The notes beneath the pieces are model-generated. The model did no database searches, was not told the DNA's origin, and saw only the letters and a list, made by a program, of their open reading frames with translations. Position numbers and translations under genes: made by a program. DNA of 64,000 nucleotides, from contig OX637393.1 of NCBI GenBank assembly GCA_951799425.1, positions 3,416,501-3,480,500 of the forward strand, written 5' to 3'. Positions 44,872 to 59,600 of this stretch are shown piece after piece (positions within the stretch are counted from its first letter, which is position 1; each line of letters begins with the position of its first letter). This stretch comes from Ilex aquifolium (lineage: Eukaryota; Streptophyta; Magnoliopsida; Aquifoliales; Aquifoliaceae).

Positions 44872-45630
44872 TTATCAATGATGACAAGTACAAACACTAC
44901 CATACCATAACTTCATCTGGCATTTCAATTAAAATTGAAAGTATCTGCCACTAGTCAATAAACACACAGAAAGTACAGCAGACAAATGCACACGAGCGGT
45001 TAGAGGATTTTCGAAAAACAAATCCAAAGAAATATCACCAATCGACCATAAAATAGACACAAAATGGGAGAAAACAGAGCCAAAGGATTAATGAAGCGAT
45101 GACATCCTATACAGAAAAAAAAAAAAAAACGTCTACAGATATACAAAAGGCATATCGAGTTCTGTACCAGAGCCGATGCTAATTGCCAAGGATGAACCCA
45201 CTCTGTGCCTTCAATAGGTGACAAGCTGGCTATTACTATGTTCTAGCAGATTATCAATGATGACAAGTACAAACACTACCATACCATAACTTCATCTGGC
45301 ATTTCAATTAAAATTGAAAGTATCTGCCACTAGTCAATAAACACACAGAAAGTACAGCAGACAAATGCACACGAGCGGTTAGAGGACTTTCGAAAAACAA
45401 ATCCAAAGAAATATCACCAATCGACCATAAAATAGACACAAAATGGGAGAAAACAGAGCCAAAGGATTAATGAAGCGATGACATCCTATACGGAAAAAAA
45501 AAAAAAACGTCTACAGATATACAAAAGGCATATCGAGTTCTGTACCAGAGCCGATGCTAATTGCCAAGGATGAACCCACTCTGTGCCTTCAATAGGTGAC
45601 AAGCTGGCTATTACTATGTTCTAGCAGATT
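44872..45630. repeat. 379-bp tandem duplication in the GBPL3-like 3' flank
   Basis: Copy 1 (44872-45250) and copy 2 (45251-45630) are head-to-tail and nearly identical. The visible differences are one T/C, one A/G and a one-base poly(A) length change. Both begin TTATCAATGATGACAAGTAC and end GTTCTAGCAGA. An AGCAGAT sequence lies at the junctions. Copy 2 ends 36 bp beyond the stop codon, so the duplicated unit is probably the 3' UTR. The divergence is so low that it must be recent or an assembly artefact. Confidence 0.95.
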
Positions 45631-45666
45631 ACAGGCATCCTTCCTCAAGTAATCAACATAAAGAGT

Positions 45667-47587
45667 TTATGACTTCTGGAGAACACATCTCTCGTAGAGA
45701 GCTATAATATCTTTCTTGTTGGGATTCTTCAATTGGAGCAGCTCAGCACCAAAATTGTGTTTTGTGAGCTCTTGCTTAAGTTTCTGCACAGTGAACTTTG
45801 TATAGTCTTCCGAATTGGTTTGTTGGCTGTGGTTCTCTTCATCACCCTTAAATACCGAGCCACCATCTTCTGGTGATGCAAACATCAAAGGGCTAGTTGT
45901 ACTTTTGGGCCTCTTATTTCCTATGCTTATTTTATCATTAGTGTCCATGTCGTGAAAGGATTCCACACCCATTTCATAGTCATCTACCCTAACACGTTTC
46001 CCACGTGAAGCAGTTTTGAGCTTACTATCCAGTGCTGTTTCATTGAGACGGACTGTAGTCAACTGTTGCTGGAGTAAATCAAGTTTTCCTTGCGTGGCTT
46101 GCAGCTGAACGGAGAGTGCTTCTGCTCTGTTGTTTGCCTCAGCACGGGCTGTACGCTCAGTCTCCAAAAGAGTCTCAAGGACGTGAACCGTACTTGCCCT
46201 CTGTTCATTATTCGATTTCAATAGTGACTCGATTTCTTTTTCCCTTTCTTCAACCCTTGCCTCCAGCATTGCAACTTTGGACAGGGCATCCATCTCGGAT
46301 GCATGGTACCTTTCTACCTCAACCACCAAATCAGTTTTTCGCCTCTCTAGACTTTCAACATGCCTCTCGGCCCTCTCAATTTGGGTCAATCTCTCCATTG
46401 CTATTCTCTGAAACTCACTCTTGTCTTTCTGGGCAGTGACTGCTTCTGCTCGGGCTTTGTCAGCCATCTCAGTTGCCCTCTTTGCTTCTCTTTCGGCAAT
46501 TTTACATCTTTCATGGACTTCTCCAAACCTATCAAACTCAGATTGGTACTTCTGCTCCAGAAGAATTTTTTCCTGTTCCAGAATCCTAGCTTCTCTTTCA
46601 AATGATTGTGCGGTGGCGCTTGCACTCTCTAACCTCTCACCCAACTCCTTAATCTCAAGCTTTAAGGTTGATATCTCCAGATCATAGTTCTTTATCTTTG
46701 ACTCGGCAGCCTGCAAAAAGCACAGATCACAGTAAAGCACCCACAATACACATATCAAGGGTACAGTCTAATATGCATATCTTGCAACTTAAATTTATAT
46801 CTTTTTAAGCACTTGCATCAATTCACAGGACTTACCAAAAAAATAACTGTTCATGGGTATAATAACTTTTGGTTTACCAGAAGCCCTTAATAGAGCATAA
46901 CGGGGAAATAGAATTTATGTAGCCGACTCCAAAAATATTGAACAAGGCTTTTTTGAGTTGAGTTGAGTATTCATGGGCATAATAATAGAAGTTGATTGAA
47001 ACATTTAATTTACACCATTTCCATAAAATTGAGTTAGATTCAATCTACCATACAACATTACAGCTGCCTATAACCACAAAATAACTGCCGCACGCAACTA
47101 TCACATGCACCACAACCCCCCACCACATTTATGTTTATCCATTAGTTAGGAATGCTACCAGGTTTTATGAATACAAAATCACATCCATTAGTTAGTAATG
47201 CTACCAGGTTTTATGAATTACAAAATCACATCCAAGTAGCAAAACATGTCCAAACAATTGCGTACAAGTCAATGCTATCTATAAAATGCAGCATACGAGA
47301 ATTAGTAGAGTGGTCATCGTGACAGTAGCCCTACTCTCCATCTCTTTGTGTGTAACAGCGTGCAAAGTCCATTCCTAAATTACAAGGTGAAATCCACACA
47401 AAGCTCACCTTCAACTCCAAATTCAGAGTAGTCAGACGCTGCTCAGCCTGTTCAATCTTTGCTACCTTATCCTTCATTTCCTCTTCCTGCAGTTCCATAA
47501 ACAAACAAAATGAATCGCCAAAACCATTCAAGCATCCTCAAGTACTACTACGATGATCTAAAGTACATTGAACTACTAAACTGATAC

Positions 47588-47641
<54 letters not shown>

Positions 47642-50600
47642 GGGAAGAGAAAGATTTCACCTTATCAGCCAAAGTATTAGCAAATTCTGCTCTCAAAGTA
47701 TCTTCCCTCAGTTGCGTTTGCTTATTACTGCGGTCTTGAACAACTGCTGCCTTCTCAAGGGCATTTTTGGCCTCCCTAACAGCAATGTCATACTTCCGTT
47801 TCCACTCCTCTGCCTCCTCTTGAGCAGATTGAGCTTGTTCCCGAGCAGCAGCCAACCTTGCTTCAGCAGCACTGCTCCTGGACTTAAGAATTGCTATTTC
47901 TGCACTGGCCTGGTCTTCCTCAGCCTTCTGCTTCGATGAAACTTGTTCATATTTTCTTTTCCATTCCATGGAGTCCTGCCGGGCAGAAGCCAAAGTTTTT
48001 GACAAGCTGGAACATCGCTCTTCCAGTGAGCTACCTTTACTCTGTAAATTCGTTATGCGGCTCATATAATCATCTGCAAGCTTCTTCTTGTCATTAATAG
48101 CATCTTCATAACGCTTCAAATATTCAGACTTATACTTCTCACTAGCTTCTAGTTGCTTGTTAAGCAATGCCATCTTATCTTCAATTGAGCGGCATTTCAA
48201 CATGAGTGAACTTTTCTCAGTTCCAGCTTGATCTATTTGCTTCTTGATTAGGTCAAATATCGGACCTTCCAAACTGAGTAGTTCAAAATTTCAGGTGAAA
48301 ACTAAAACCAAAACCAGATCAACTGAAAAATGAAGATACAAACCTCTGTTGCAAGAACACAGCTAGTTTTTGCCATTTTTCCGGACCATGGGATGATACT
48401 TCATACTTGGATAGAAGATTATCAAGAACCTGCATGGACGTATTTCTGACCATATCATACTTAATTGATGACCATAATCTCCACAAACCCAAAACAAATC
48501 CACATATCGACTAGTTCTACAGAACTCGTTGAAAGGTTCCACATAACTGTCCAGCTAGAACTCAATCAAAAAACAGGATGACCACCGCAGTGAAGCAATG
48601 GACTGATGGATTAGCAGAAGTTATGTTCATAACAAAGCCCTTTACATATAAAAACTTAATGGAAAAAGGCAGCACTGGTGATGACTCCCATAAACCTTAT
48701 GATTCCATCATCTAACATAGAGGGCAATGAAAGACAAGATATGCAGTTGCTGCTCAAAGGAAGCAGATACTATTTAGCAAAAAACTAAGGCAAAAAGACA
48801 GTAAAACAACATAACCAACAAATTTTACTATAGCAAATTTGCAGCAAAACTTAAAACGATGTCATGATAATTAGCCTCTATGTATAGTTTTGCGTATTCC
48901 CGCTGCAAAATCTGAAGAACTGGGCAGTATACAGCTAGAAAACCATCAATAGATAAATGACAGGAAACCTCAGGACATATTCCAACCAGTAAAATTCCAT
49001 GGCAGTCCAAAAAAATAGATAAAAACTACCTGCCGGACAAGAGTCCTAAAAGGTTAAGGTAAATATCAACATAGACAGGAATCAAGGTATAGTTTTACAT
49101 GCTATGTCAATTTGTATGCTCTTATACCAACAAAAAAGCTTACAATTTGATGCCTGAAGTCATTCAAACAGTGAAGCAGATTTGACCAAACCCTCAATCT
49201 GGGGCTAGAGGTGCTAAAACGACAAGGTTCCAACAAGACCGATGCACAAAAGGATAGCTAGATTCCATTTTTCGTCAGGTATAACAGTCATTTTCATTGT
49301 TAGGAGTGTAATCAGCCTCTTAAATAATTTTGTTTGCCCTGATTTCAGCCGATACTTGATGAAACTTGTTTATGGAGCTTGTCTTCCAATCATCACTATA
49401 AGATTTCAAATTTGATGCTTCCATATAGGCCCTCAAATAAGTATGATGCTAGAAAACATATCGCGGACATCTAGGTGAAATGAAAAACAATAGTCACCAT
49501 GAAGGCATACCTTAAGGACATTGTCTATTTTAGCATGAGGAGCATGACATGCAGTTCTCAGTTCTTTTTCCATGCTTTGTATGGCATTTGAACATTGTAG
49601 GTAAGCCTCCCTGAACGCATCCCTTTTATAATCCTGCAAGAGTATCCAACAAAATCGATGTTGGAAGTCAAGCACGAATATTACTCCATAGACTGAGCCT
49701 AATATTAATTTTTGCCAAAAATAACCACACACTGCATGCTCTTTCACAAGTACACAGAAGATTAGTAATTTCAAGTCATGGAGCACAGAAAAATAAAAAT
49801 AAAAAAAAAAACCTATCCTGCACGCTCTACTATACAGCAAATTTTCAATTCCACTTAAAAGGACAACAAAATATCTTGCTCCAAATTTTTATTTGAAACC
49901 TAAAAGCAACTAAATAGATTCCATCCTAAATGACATAAATAGAGTTTCTATATTCAAACCTAAGAACAAAAACAGATTAATAGGGGTTATACTCATTCCA
50001 TTTTATGCCATACTACTACCATGGTTTTGACTGGACTCCGTCACCTTTAAAAAAAAAATTTAGTGGCCAGAGCCTGGAAATTGATGGACAAATACTTCTA
50101 TCCAGAAAGTCAATGGACACTCTTCGTATTAGCAAGAACATTAATGTATGGATAACCTTAACCACATGATATAAACGAAGACAGCTGTTTAACTTGCATA
50201 ATGGAACTGGTCACGTGCGTCTCACCTGACGCTTGCTCATAGGGCATCCTCAAGAGTAAAATCAACTTAACACCCACCCCAGCTGCAAATCTATCTACCC
50301 TCACTACCCAACCACAATCCACACCCCCACCCACCAGTCGCTGCAACTTCACCTTGGCAATGGTAGATGGCATGGTGGTTCAGGGTGTGGGTGGGTTAGC
50401 AAAACAAAAAGAGAACAGGGTGTCATTGTAATTCTATGTTAACCTATAAGACTAATTTGCAAAAACTAACAAAATGAGGACCACAATGAGACGGATCCAT
50501 TACTGAACTTTTCCTATAAGAATGAAGTGCATATCACAATTCACAATTTGATATGATTCACAATGCACTATTCCGCAAATCGATTCACAATATGATTCAC

Positions 50601-53600
50601 AATTTGACAACCAATCAATTCAAGACCACACAACAAACTCAAGGAAATAATCTTCAACATGAATCTCTTCAATGAAATGAAGTAGTTTGATTATCACATT
50701 AAAAAAGTGAAGATGGAAATACAAAGAACAACTTACCACTCTGCAATATCACCAAAAAAGAATGAAAACATCTGCATAAATCTACTTAAATTCATTCTTC
50801 TTCATAAAACTGCAAATGGAGAACAGGAAAGGAAAATAATAAGATCACCTCAAATGCCTTTTTTAAGAAGTTCTGGAGACGCTTTTCATATTTCTGCCTG
50901 GTTGAACCAGCCCCTACAGCTGTAGCATTAAATGCAGTCACTGACTTTTGAACTGCTCCTTCATGTGATTCTCTCAGTGCACCCTACAACCACTTGGAAG
51001 TCAGAAAACAGTAGAATTAAAAATCTGGGAACTGGGAAGAAAGCAAACTTACTTCTTCTGGAGGCTTGGAACGATCAAAAGAAGACATATAAACTTCGGC
51101 AGCCAAATCATATGCTCTCTGACACTCCGCTTCTTCAACACTCTGCAGAACAACAATGGTTTTAAACATCTGAAAAAAACTTTTCGAGAAAAAAACAAAA
51201 AAAAAGAATCCTTGGCATACGCAATATAAACTGCATAAACACCCCTTTCATTTCTTTCTTCCATTGCCAAACTCTAAGTTGACAAAAAGGCTTAATGAAG
51301 ATGAGACAACTGCAAAGGGCGATGAACAAAATATATCTTCGCTATCTCAAAAAAAAAAAACTCCTCCGAATAATCCATGAACAGCAGGTTTATATTTGTA
51401 GACATTCTGACACATACATATCAGATGGTATGTAGTATTCTACAAGATTCCAACATGGATTCTTTGATATCAAAGTTTCCTATTGTACAAATTATGAGCA
51501 TTATACAAATTCCCTATGCATCTCACCTACACCGAGTCCAACAGGATACTTCTTTAAAAATATTCAGATTTCTCCATATGAAAAGTTTATATCAGTAACA
51601 CAAAATTAAAACAGCACCATTACTTAAAAAATAACAGTCAGTTCATATTAGCAAACTTGTCTAAAGTTGCCCCCATAAGCCTCAGCTTCATCTAAACATT
51701 GCAATTTCCAATTGGACTCTCTGCATTCTAGGTCACATCAAAGAGTGTAGTTGAACAGAAAAGGCAGTTGTACTTCGCTGAACACCAAAACTTGACAACC
51801 TTTCTACACAGTTTGCATACCATGTGTCTGTACACAAAGGGGTACCCCTCATAACAAATGTACATATGACTCAAAACCACCATATGTCCTAAATCAAACT
51901 CAAATGAACCTTAAAACTTTTATCTTTCTGTTTTGCTATCCCTCTAAAAGCCTTCAGGAGCAGAAATGCATACACCAAGAAAAAAACGAATTGTGTCAAC
52001 AAGCTGGCTGAACTATGATTAAAAAACTCCAACATCAAGATGGATTGAGTTTGAGATAGTAACAAACATCCAAAAGAAAATAATATAGCCCTTCTAGTAT
52101 ATTAGCTCATTATCCAAAGTTGAGATGAGCTAGACAACTGGTGGCATGCTCTCGCATCCTTGGAATTTTCACATCTTAAATTCTTGTCACAGAAAAGGGG
52201 AAAATTGTCCATCCTAACTCTACAACAAAATCAACATAGACGAGAAAAAAAATATCTTCCATCTATGAAGCTAGGTGTCACTAGAGTCAAATTACACAAA
52301 TTTTTGCCTTGCAATGACATTGAGATCCAACACTCAGTCGCAGCTAAACACACAATAGCTCAAAGAATATGGGCAAGAATCAAACACACATGGAGGCACA
52401 CGAGATTACAGACCAAACGACCCAACCTTTTTCTTAAAAACAAGCTTAAAGGATTTTCCAGCTATGGGTCTGCTTACAAAAACGTGACCAGACTTTCTTG
52501 GCTTTCACTGTAGACCCTAACAATCTATATATAAAGCTATACATGGCGGTTATAAGCAACTGCCTAGGCAATGCAGGCACCAACCAACTTTGGCCAACTC
52601 AACCATGCAGTTGACATCCCCAAATGTTAGGAATGCAAGCACCAATCAAATTTGCCCACAAGGATTGTGGGGGTTCTGCCACTCCCCACAATATGCTGAA
52701 CATGGCTAGAGCAATTGTAACCGCTGTTGGACTCAGCCAGCCAACAACTGCTCCTAACTGCCCCGCATGCTGTGGACATGCCACAAGCAACTGCTTGAAA
52801 CTACCCTTCATGTTGTGCATATGCCAACAACGGCACAGAATCCATCAGCAACTCATAACTGTCTCACATGCCGTGAACATGCCTCAACTACTCGGAACCG
52901 CCTCACATAATGTGCACCTGACATCCTTGATAGCCCACAACATATGATTTTCACTTGCCCACGTGCCAAGCAATGTCCAGCCCATGACTTGGTCTTCCAA
53001 GCTTGCAATGCATCACAATTCGAGCCAACAGAGCCCCACACGGCTAGCCTTGATTACTTGCTTGTGCCCAACGTACCCATGCATGTGCTGCCTTTCTCAG
53101 GCATGCATGGGGCTTCCGCCAATAATGGGTCCCACCGAACATCGGCCCCATATCTCGAGTCTCGAACATTGAAATGTCTTGCCCACACTCATGGCAAGCA
53201 TTTGTTGGGGTCGTACCTTACTTTGGTGTGCCAAGGCCAGGGGACATAGAGGTTGCTAAGGTAAATAATAGCATTAGTGAGCAAAGCCCAAGTGGCAGCA
53301 AGGAGTCATAACGACGAGAGCCTGGTACATAGTCATTGCATACCACCTAGAACTTTTGTCAAACACATTCAATACCAAACTAAGCACACGACCAAGTCCT
53401 TAGAAAGCTATCTTCACACAACGGGAGTGTTCGGCCAAGTATTCCCCCAATTTGGCTAAGACATAGGACACCACTGGCTAGTACCCGCATGCCATAGCCG
53501 TGCCAACGAGGTAAGGGAGTAACACTAGGCATGAATACAAAATATAACATGGACATGGCTAAATAAATTTGTAGGGAAATAACCTAGTTCTTTTAGCCTA

Positions 53601-56600
53601 ATTGTCGAACAACGAAATTTCCCGACGATATGAACTCTCTAGCTGATATATGATTTTGATATAAAACAACTGTACAACTAGTAGAACCAACTGCTGTGAA
53701 TACATTTTCTGTTGACCCCAAGAGTTTTTTTTTTTTTTTGGGGGGGGAGAGAGAGAGAGAGAACACCAATGCAGCTAGTAGAAACAGTAGTTCCAAGTTC
53801 CAACATTTGCCTACTAAGCAACTCCATTTTTAAATGAAAATGTTTCTTACATGCCCGTAAGCACACTAGGGTAGAAAAATGTATTCAATCTAAATTTTAG
53901 TACCGACCAGTCAATAAGAAATGAATATTATCAAGCAAAAAAGATGGCTGATATGTTTTAAGCATCTTTATGCTTGTTTGAAGTACGATGAAGCAAACAT
54001 TTTTCTTTCTACACCAAATGATAACTGATCTCATTCAATTGAAGGAACATTACTAAAGCACAGAAAAGTATTTCCAAGGCACATGATCTACTATTTTTTC
54101 AACACCAAGAATCATGGAAAACATTAAAAACAGCTTTTCACTCTGGTATCACAATGAAATGACAAGCACATTAGGGCTGCTACATTACACCAAAACTATA
54201 TTTATGGTAGTGACTGATCAAATCTAATCATTGATGGCATATTCTAAAACGTGAATAAACCATTCAAGCATAGCGAAAATCAACATTATTGGAAACCAAT
54301 GTGCAAAACAAGGTGATAAAAAAAAAGAACACAAAGCTCCAGAAACAATACTAACCTGCCATGAGGAGCTTATTGTGGGCACTGCACCATTATTAAGAGC
54401 ATCTAGGAAGGATTGAGTGATACGTGCAAGAATGGGTCCCGTCATTACTGTAGCCCCCACTTGCTTGGGCCTAGTCCTCTCAAAAACAAACCTTGTCAGA
54501 GCATCAAGACCTGATCTGAATTCTGGTCTTAATCTGTCCAGCTGCATATAGAAGAAACAACGTTTTAACACAACAATAAAACATGAACAGGGAAAAAAAG
54601 GAAATAAAAAACAAATATATGTTCAATGGCATATAGTCCAATAAAACAATTGCAAAATACTGACTTGAATTTGATCAAGACGCTGGAGATCATTTTCATT
54701 GCTCAAAGGCCGCACAAGGGTGAAGCATTCTCTGTCTGGAAAAAGAGCCCGGATGGAGTCTCGAATCTAGTAATCATTATTTTGTATCATTAGGACATCC
54801 ATTGGACAATCGGAATATCTAGTGCTTTATCTATCAAATAAAATCCCCAATAAACAATCTTCCAAATCTTACATAGGTACAAGGAAGGGCAGTTATCATT
54901 TACAAACAACTTTTACTTCATTTACTAGCCTCTAAACTTATCAGAAAGAAGATTGCAGCTACATTTCCAACCTCATTTTTGGCTGCTACATCTCTTACAC
55001 CACCTTGAACTGGCCTTAAAGCAAGCTCCAGGTAATCACGAGGTGTTATTTTCCTGTTATCCTCCGCCAAATCCAAATAGAAGTCCTGCAAGTACAAACT
55101 TGAAATTAGAAGATTGCCCATCTATAGATATCAGATGATAGAGTTAACATGCATTTAAGTGTGGCAATGGCATTGGAAAACACATACTAAGAAGCAGTGC
55201 ATCATGAATGCAACAAATAGATATTAGATGAAGACGGCACAGCATTACCCTAAGAAGCCAGACAAAGATTGGGGAGAACTGCCCAAGTTCAGCAGCTGTA
55301 CTCCTACCCCCAGAGGCTCGAACACGAATATGCTTAGTCATTTCAGTGACAAGAGAGAGGCGATCAAGTGCAGCTTCGTCAATACCTCCCATCTGTGTCG
55401 AAAAACATAGATAACAATCAAAAAGGGTCTAGAAGTAAAAAGGACAGAAACAATGCATAGTACTAGTTAACTTCAAAACAGAAGTGTCATCAGATCACAA
55501 GCTAAGAAAATAGAACATCCAACTGTAAAATGTCCTAAAAACATAATCAAGGTTCTCAAATTACGGAGTCCCAACCTGGTTGTATATAAACATGCTTGAC
55601 AGAAGGACAGCTAAAGAGAATATCTGTGTGCTATACGTTCCCTGTCAAAAACACAATTGTAACCAAAAAGTAAGATAACAAACAAGATAACAAAAAATAT
55701 ATATATAGAGTTAATGTTACTGAATTGAAACAGCAGTGTTGACATTGATGATGGAGAAAAATGAAGACATGCAAAATGGATGTCTCAGATTGATAACAAA
55801 GAGTAAAAGAAGAAGGAACATATCCTGCACAGTGTCTATTTAAATTAACTGGCAACTAAAAAAATAATAGAAACATAAAAGGTTCCAATCAACTCATTCT
55901 TGGGTAAGACAAAAGCTAACCGTTTGATCATAAGCATCAATTCCTTCACTGTCTATCAGCAAAAGATTGTATTCAGTTCCATCAAGAGCAGTTCTCCTTA
56001 AAGGTGCACTCCACAGCCAAAGCCCTTTGGTACACGGCCGATGAGTTGAAGCCACTTGGAATCCACTACTCCTCCCAAGAAGCTACAACACAAATGCAAG
56101 CAGTACAGTTATTCATAGATTGCATATCTGACACTTTTTGTACCTATGTAGAAATTCAGACTGCACAATACGACAAAAAGCAAAACTATATTAGCTGTAA
56201 GTGGGACAATCTGACATCTTTTATTCACGACTTCTATAAACAAAATTTCTAGCTACGAATCCAAATTCTTTTATGAGTTTCTGCTTTATATTGCATCCAA
56301 TAAGCAGTACAATGTAGACACCATAAAATCATGATAGCCTGACATAGAGCACTACCAATGTAGATCTTGGGCAATAAAATGCTAAATATATTAAACTATA
56401 GTCAAACCTAAAATTGCTAATGCTTCATAAAGCTTCTCAAGGTTGGACATAGAGAATAAGAAGCAAAATCATAGTTATTGGTTGTCATCTCAGAGTCAAC
56501 ACTCTACAACTTGTCAAACCAAACTAAAAACTAGAAATTCCTTTTAAAAAAAAAAGAAGGATTTGCTGGTAGAACGTTCTCTAGAACAAAGTATAGTTAT

Positions 56601-59600
56601 TAGTATCGTACGATACGTGATACGTATCGTACGATACGTCACGATACATAGGTAAAACGATACGAATCAGAGTTTTGTATCATTTTTGCATAGTGTCGTC
56701 CGATACACGATACGTTTTTACAATACAATACGTATCGGTCGATACAAACAATTCGCGAAGTCTCTGTTTAATTTTTTTTTTTATTAGAACGCACAGTTGA
56801 TTCACATAGTATCGTTTGAGACGGCTAATTTGCATCGGAGTCAGACTGATTCGCACCAAATCGTTGACAGCCTCAGAGAATAGAGAAAATGCCAAAGAAA
56901 ATGCAACAGAGATGAAGACAAGAATTACCAGTCCACCAAACCCACAAATCATCAAAAATACCCAAGCAACAGCAAATCAAACAAATTTTTGAAATTGGAA
57001 AAAATAGCAACACTAACTTGTAAATTTCGGATGAAACCCTAGGTCTCACGATCTCTCTCTCTTTGTCACACGATCTCTCTCTTCATCGCTGTAAGCTGCG
57101 ACCACGAGGTACCAGTCACCAGGTATGTTCTTCTTCTTCTTCTTCTCTCTCTCTCTCTCTCCGGCACCGCCCATCGCCTCTCGCCTCTTCTCTCTCTCTG
57201 TCTCTGTTCGTTCGTGGGTCACGAGACTCACGACTGTGTTTTTTTGTTATAAGTATGAAGAATTATATTTACTACCCCACTACATTATAATTTTTTACTT
57301 TTAAATATACATAAATACCATTAATTTAATTTGATACCCTTCATTATTTTTTTAATATTAATAAATTATATTGGTGACTTGAATAGTAGGTGAAATATTA
57401 ATGAAATGTAATGTTTTTATGAGTCTATGATTTTTTTTCAAAAGCATATATATTTTATTATTAATTATTTAAAATTGCGTCGTATCTTACGATACACGAT
57501 ACGATACAATACACTATTTTTAAAAAACGATACACCTTCTGATATACGATTTGATAACTATGGAACAAAGACTTAAGGAATCTCAAGTTCATTTGAATTT
57601 TAGAAATATGTAAAGTCCAGTGTCTAATGAGCAATATCATTTTTGCTGCAAAATGAACTCTTATTTGTAAAACCAGTCTGCCTTGCTACACCAAAACCAT
57701 TCCAGCTACTTCCCTTAGCAAGACATCATTGACCCTCTGCGGGATTTGCGGTTACAACTTCTAAAGGATCCCCTATTCCCCAAACCCCAAAGCAACCTTC
57801 CCAACTATGAGGCCGAACCCACTTCAAGAGTATAACGAGCAATTTCATTTTTGCTGCAAAACGAACTCTTATTTGTAAAACCAGTCTGCCTGGCTACACC
57901 AAGACCATTCCAGCTGCTTCCCTTAGCAGTAGAGATCATTGACCCTCTGCAAGATTTCCAGTTACAACTTCTAATTGATCCCCTATTCCCCAAAACTCCA
58001 TAGCAACCTTCCCAACTATGAGGCCGAACCCACATCTCCGAACATTTGTGAGAATCAAACTTCCTATGGACGTGTATTTTATCATTGCCCATTCCATGCA
58101 TTTATTTATTAGTCGTATTTTTAGATTTAGTTTGTCGTCGGTTAGATGGAGGAATCCATCAACCTAACCGAATCTCTTTTGTAAGCTCTATAAATTTGTT
58201 TCTTACAATGAAGCCTTAAATTTCCCTAGCGGCTAGCCCATAGGCCATCACACCCTCTTCCAAAACCCTTGACAAACATTACGTGGGACTACATGAACTA
58301 ACTAAATCTGTCCTTATGACAGCAAATATTGGTTATCGTTGCACAAGATACATTAGCTTCAGAGCAGAACCTACCCTCTACCTCCATCCTGTCTACATTT
58401 CCACATATTCTTTCACAATGTTATATCCATCTGATGCGATCTTTATGCTTTGATGGGTAAACACAAAAGAGAAGGAGTGGCAAAATTTTAGCTATGTTAA
58501 CAATCAGTTTCAGTTGGTTAAAATGCTCTTAATCTGTGAATCTTATTATCGTTGCACAAAGATACATTAGCTTCCGTATACCTACCTTCTACCTCCATCC
58601 TTCCAACTTTTCGACACAAGTCTTTTCAAAATATTATATCCATATCACGCGATTTTTGTGTTTTGATGAGTACAACAAAAGAGAAGCAGTGACAAAAATT
58701 TAGCAAATCTGTATATCTTACTTCTCAAGTGACTCTCCGATAATTTGAAAGAAAAAAAAACCAACTCTGTGTAAACTGTAACCAGATACTTCAACTCTAT
58801 GCTTTTCAAAGCCATAAATTGTAAACTACAAGGGAAAAAATGGAACTATGAAGATTACATCCATCCTAATAATAACTATAATATGTCTGTATTTGCTGAC
58901 AAGTGAAAAGGGCAATGTGAGTATATGCAGTAAACTAAACTTGGATTAATGTGTTGGAAGTATTTTACCTACAACTCCCTCCTAACAATACAAAACCCAA
59001 AACCCACAAAATATTCACACGGTACACCAACATATAAACTACAGCACTGAATATTAGATGCATTCCACCACCATCTAAGATTTCATGCAATCTAAACCCA
59101 TTACACTGCAGTTAACTGTTCTACACTAGTACTATAATTTGATATCGCTCACACAGTAGGATGTGTAGTGGAGTCAGACCTAACTTTTGGCATTTTTGCA
59201 CAAAGTGACTGCTCTCTAATTCAAACCCACACCCAAGCACTTTCGCATTGCATTAAGCAATAGCCCCTCAATTCTTTTTCATAGGACCAATTATAATTAC
59301 AGTTCACTATACCACCAACCAAAAACCCTAATCTCTCAATTAGTAACACACTCCACACAAGACCATACAATCACAAACTATACATCAAGTCTCCAGAAAA
59401 TTCGAGTAATAGCACTAAATAACCAACCCTGGATTGCGATTGAAATATAAAAATTAAATTTTCCAAAACCGTTCAATTTTTTCACAGTTTACCTGATTCA
59501 AAATGAAGCTCTTGCCCTGCCGAGCGCGACCACAGACGGAGACTACCCCAATTGGCTCTTTGACGAGCTGAAGAATTGCGACTGCCTCAGGATCCATCTG

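Noticed and set aside
44872-45630. Pair of LTRs or a retrotransposon
   Set aside because: The two copies abut directly with no internal region, no TG..CA ends and no target duplication; a tandem duplication explains them.
46116-46687. Plus-strand frames over the coiled-coil exon
   Set aside because: Antisense of GBPL3-like exon 14.
52624-53249. Overlapping plus frames of 107 and 101 residues in intron 7
   Set aside because: They sit in a repeat-like GC-richer block with no recognisable domain and conflicting frames.
57805-58101. 98-residue minus frame in intron 1 of the GBPL3-like gene
   Set aside because: It spans one copy of a local duplication; the other copy does not preserve the frame and no domain is recognised.
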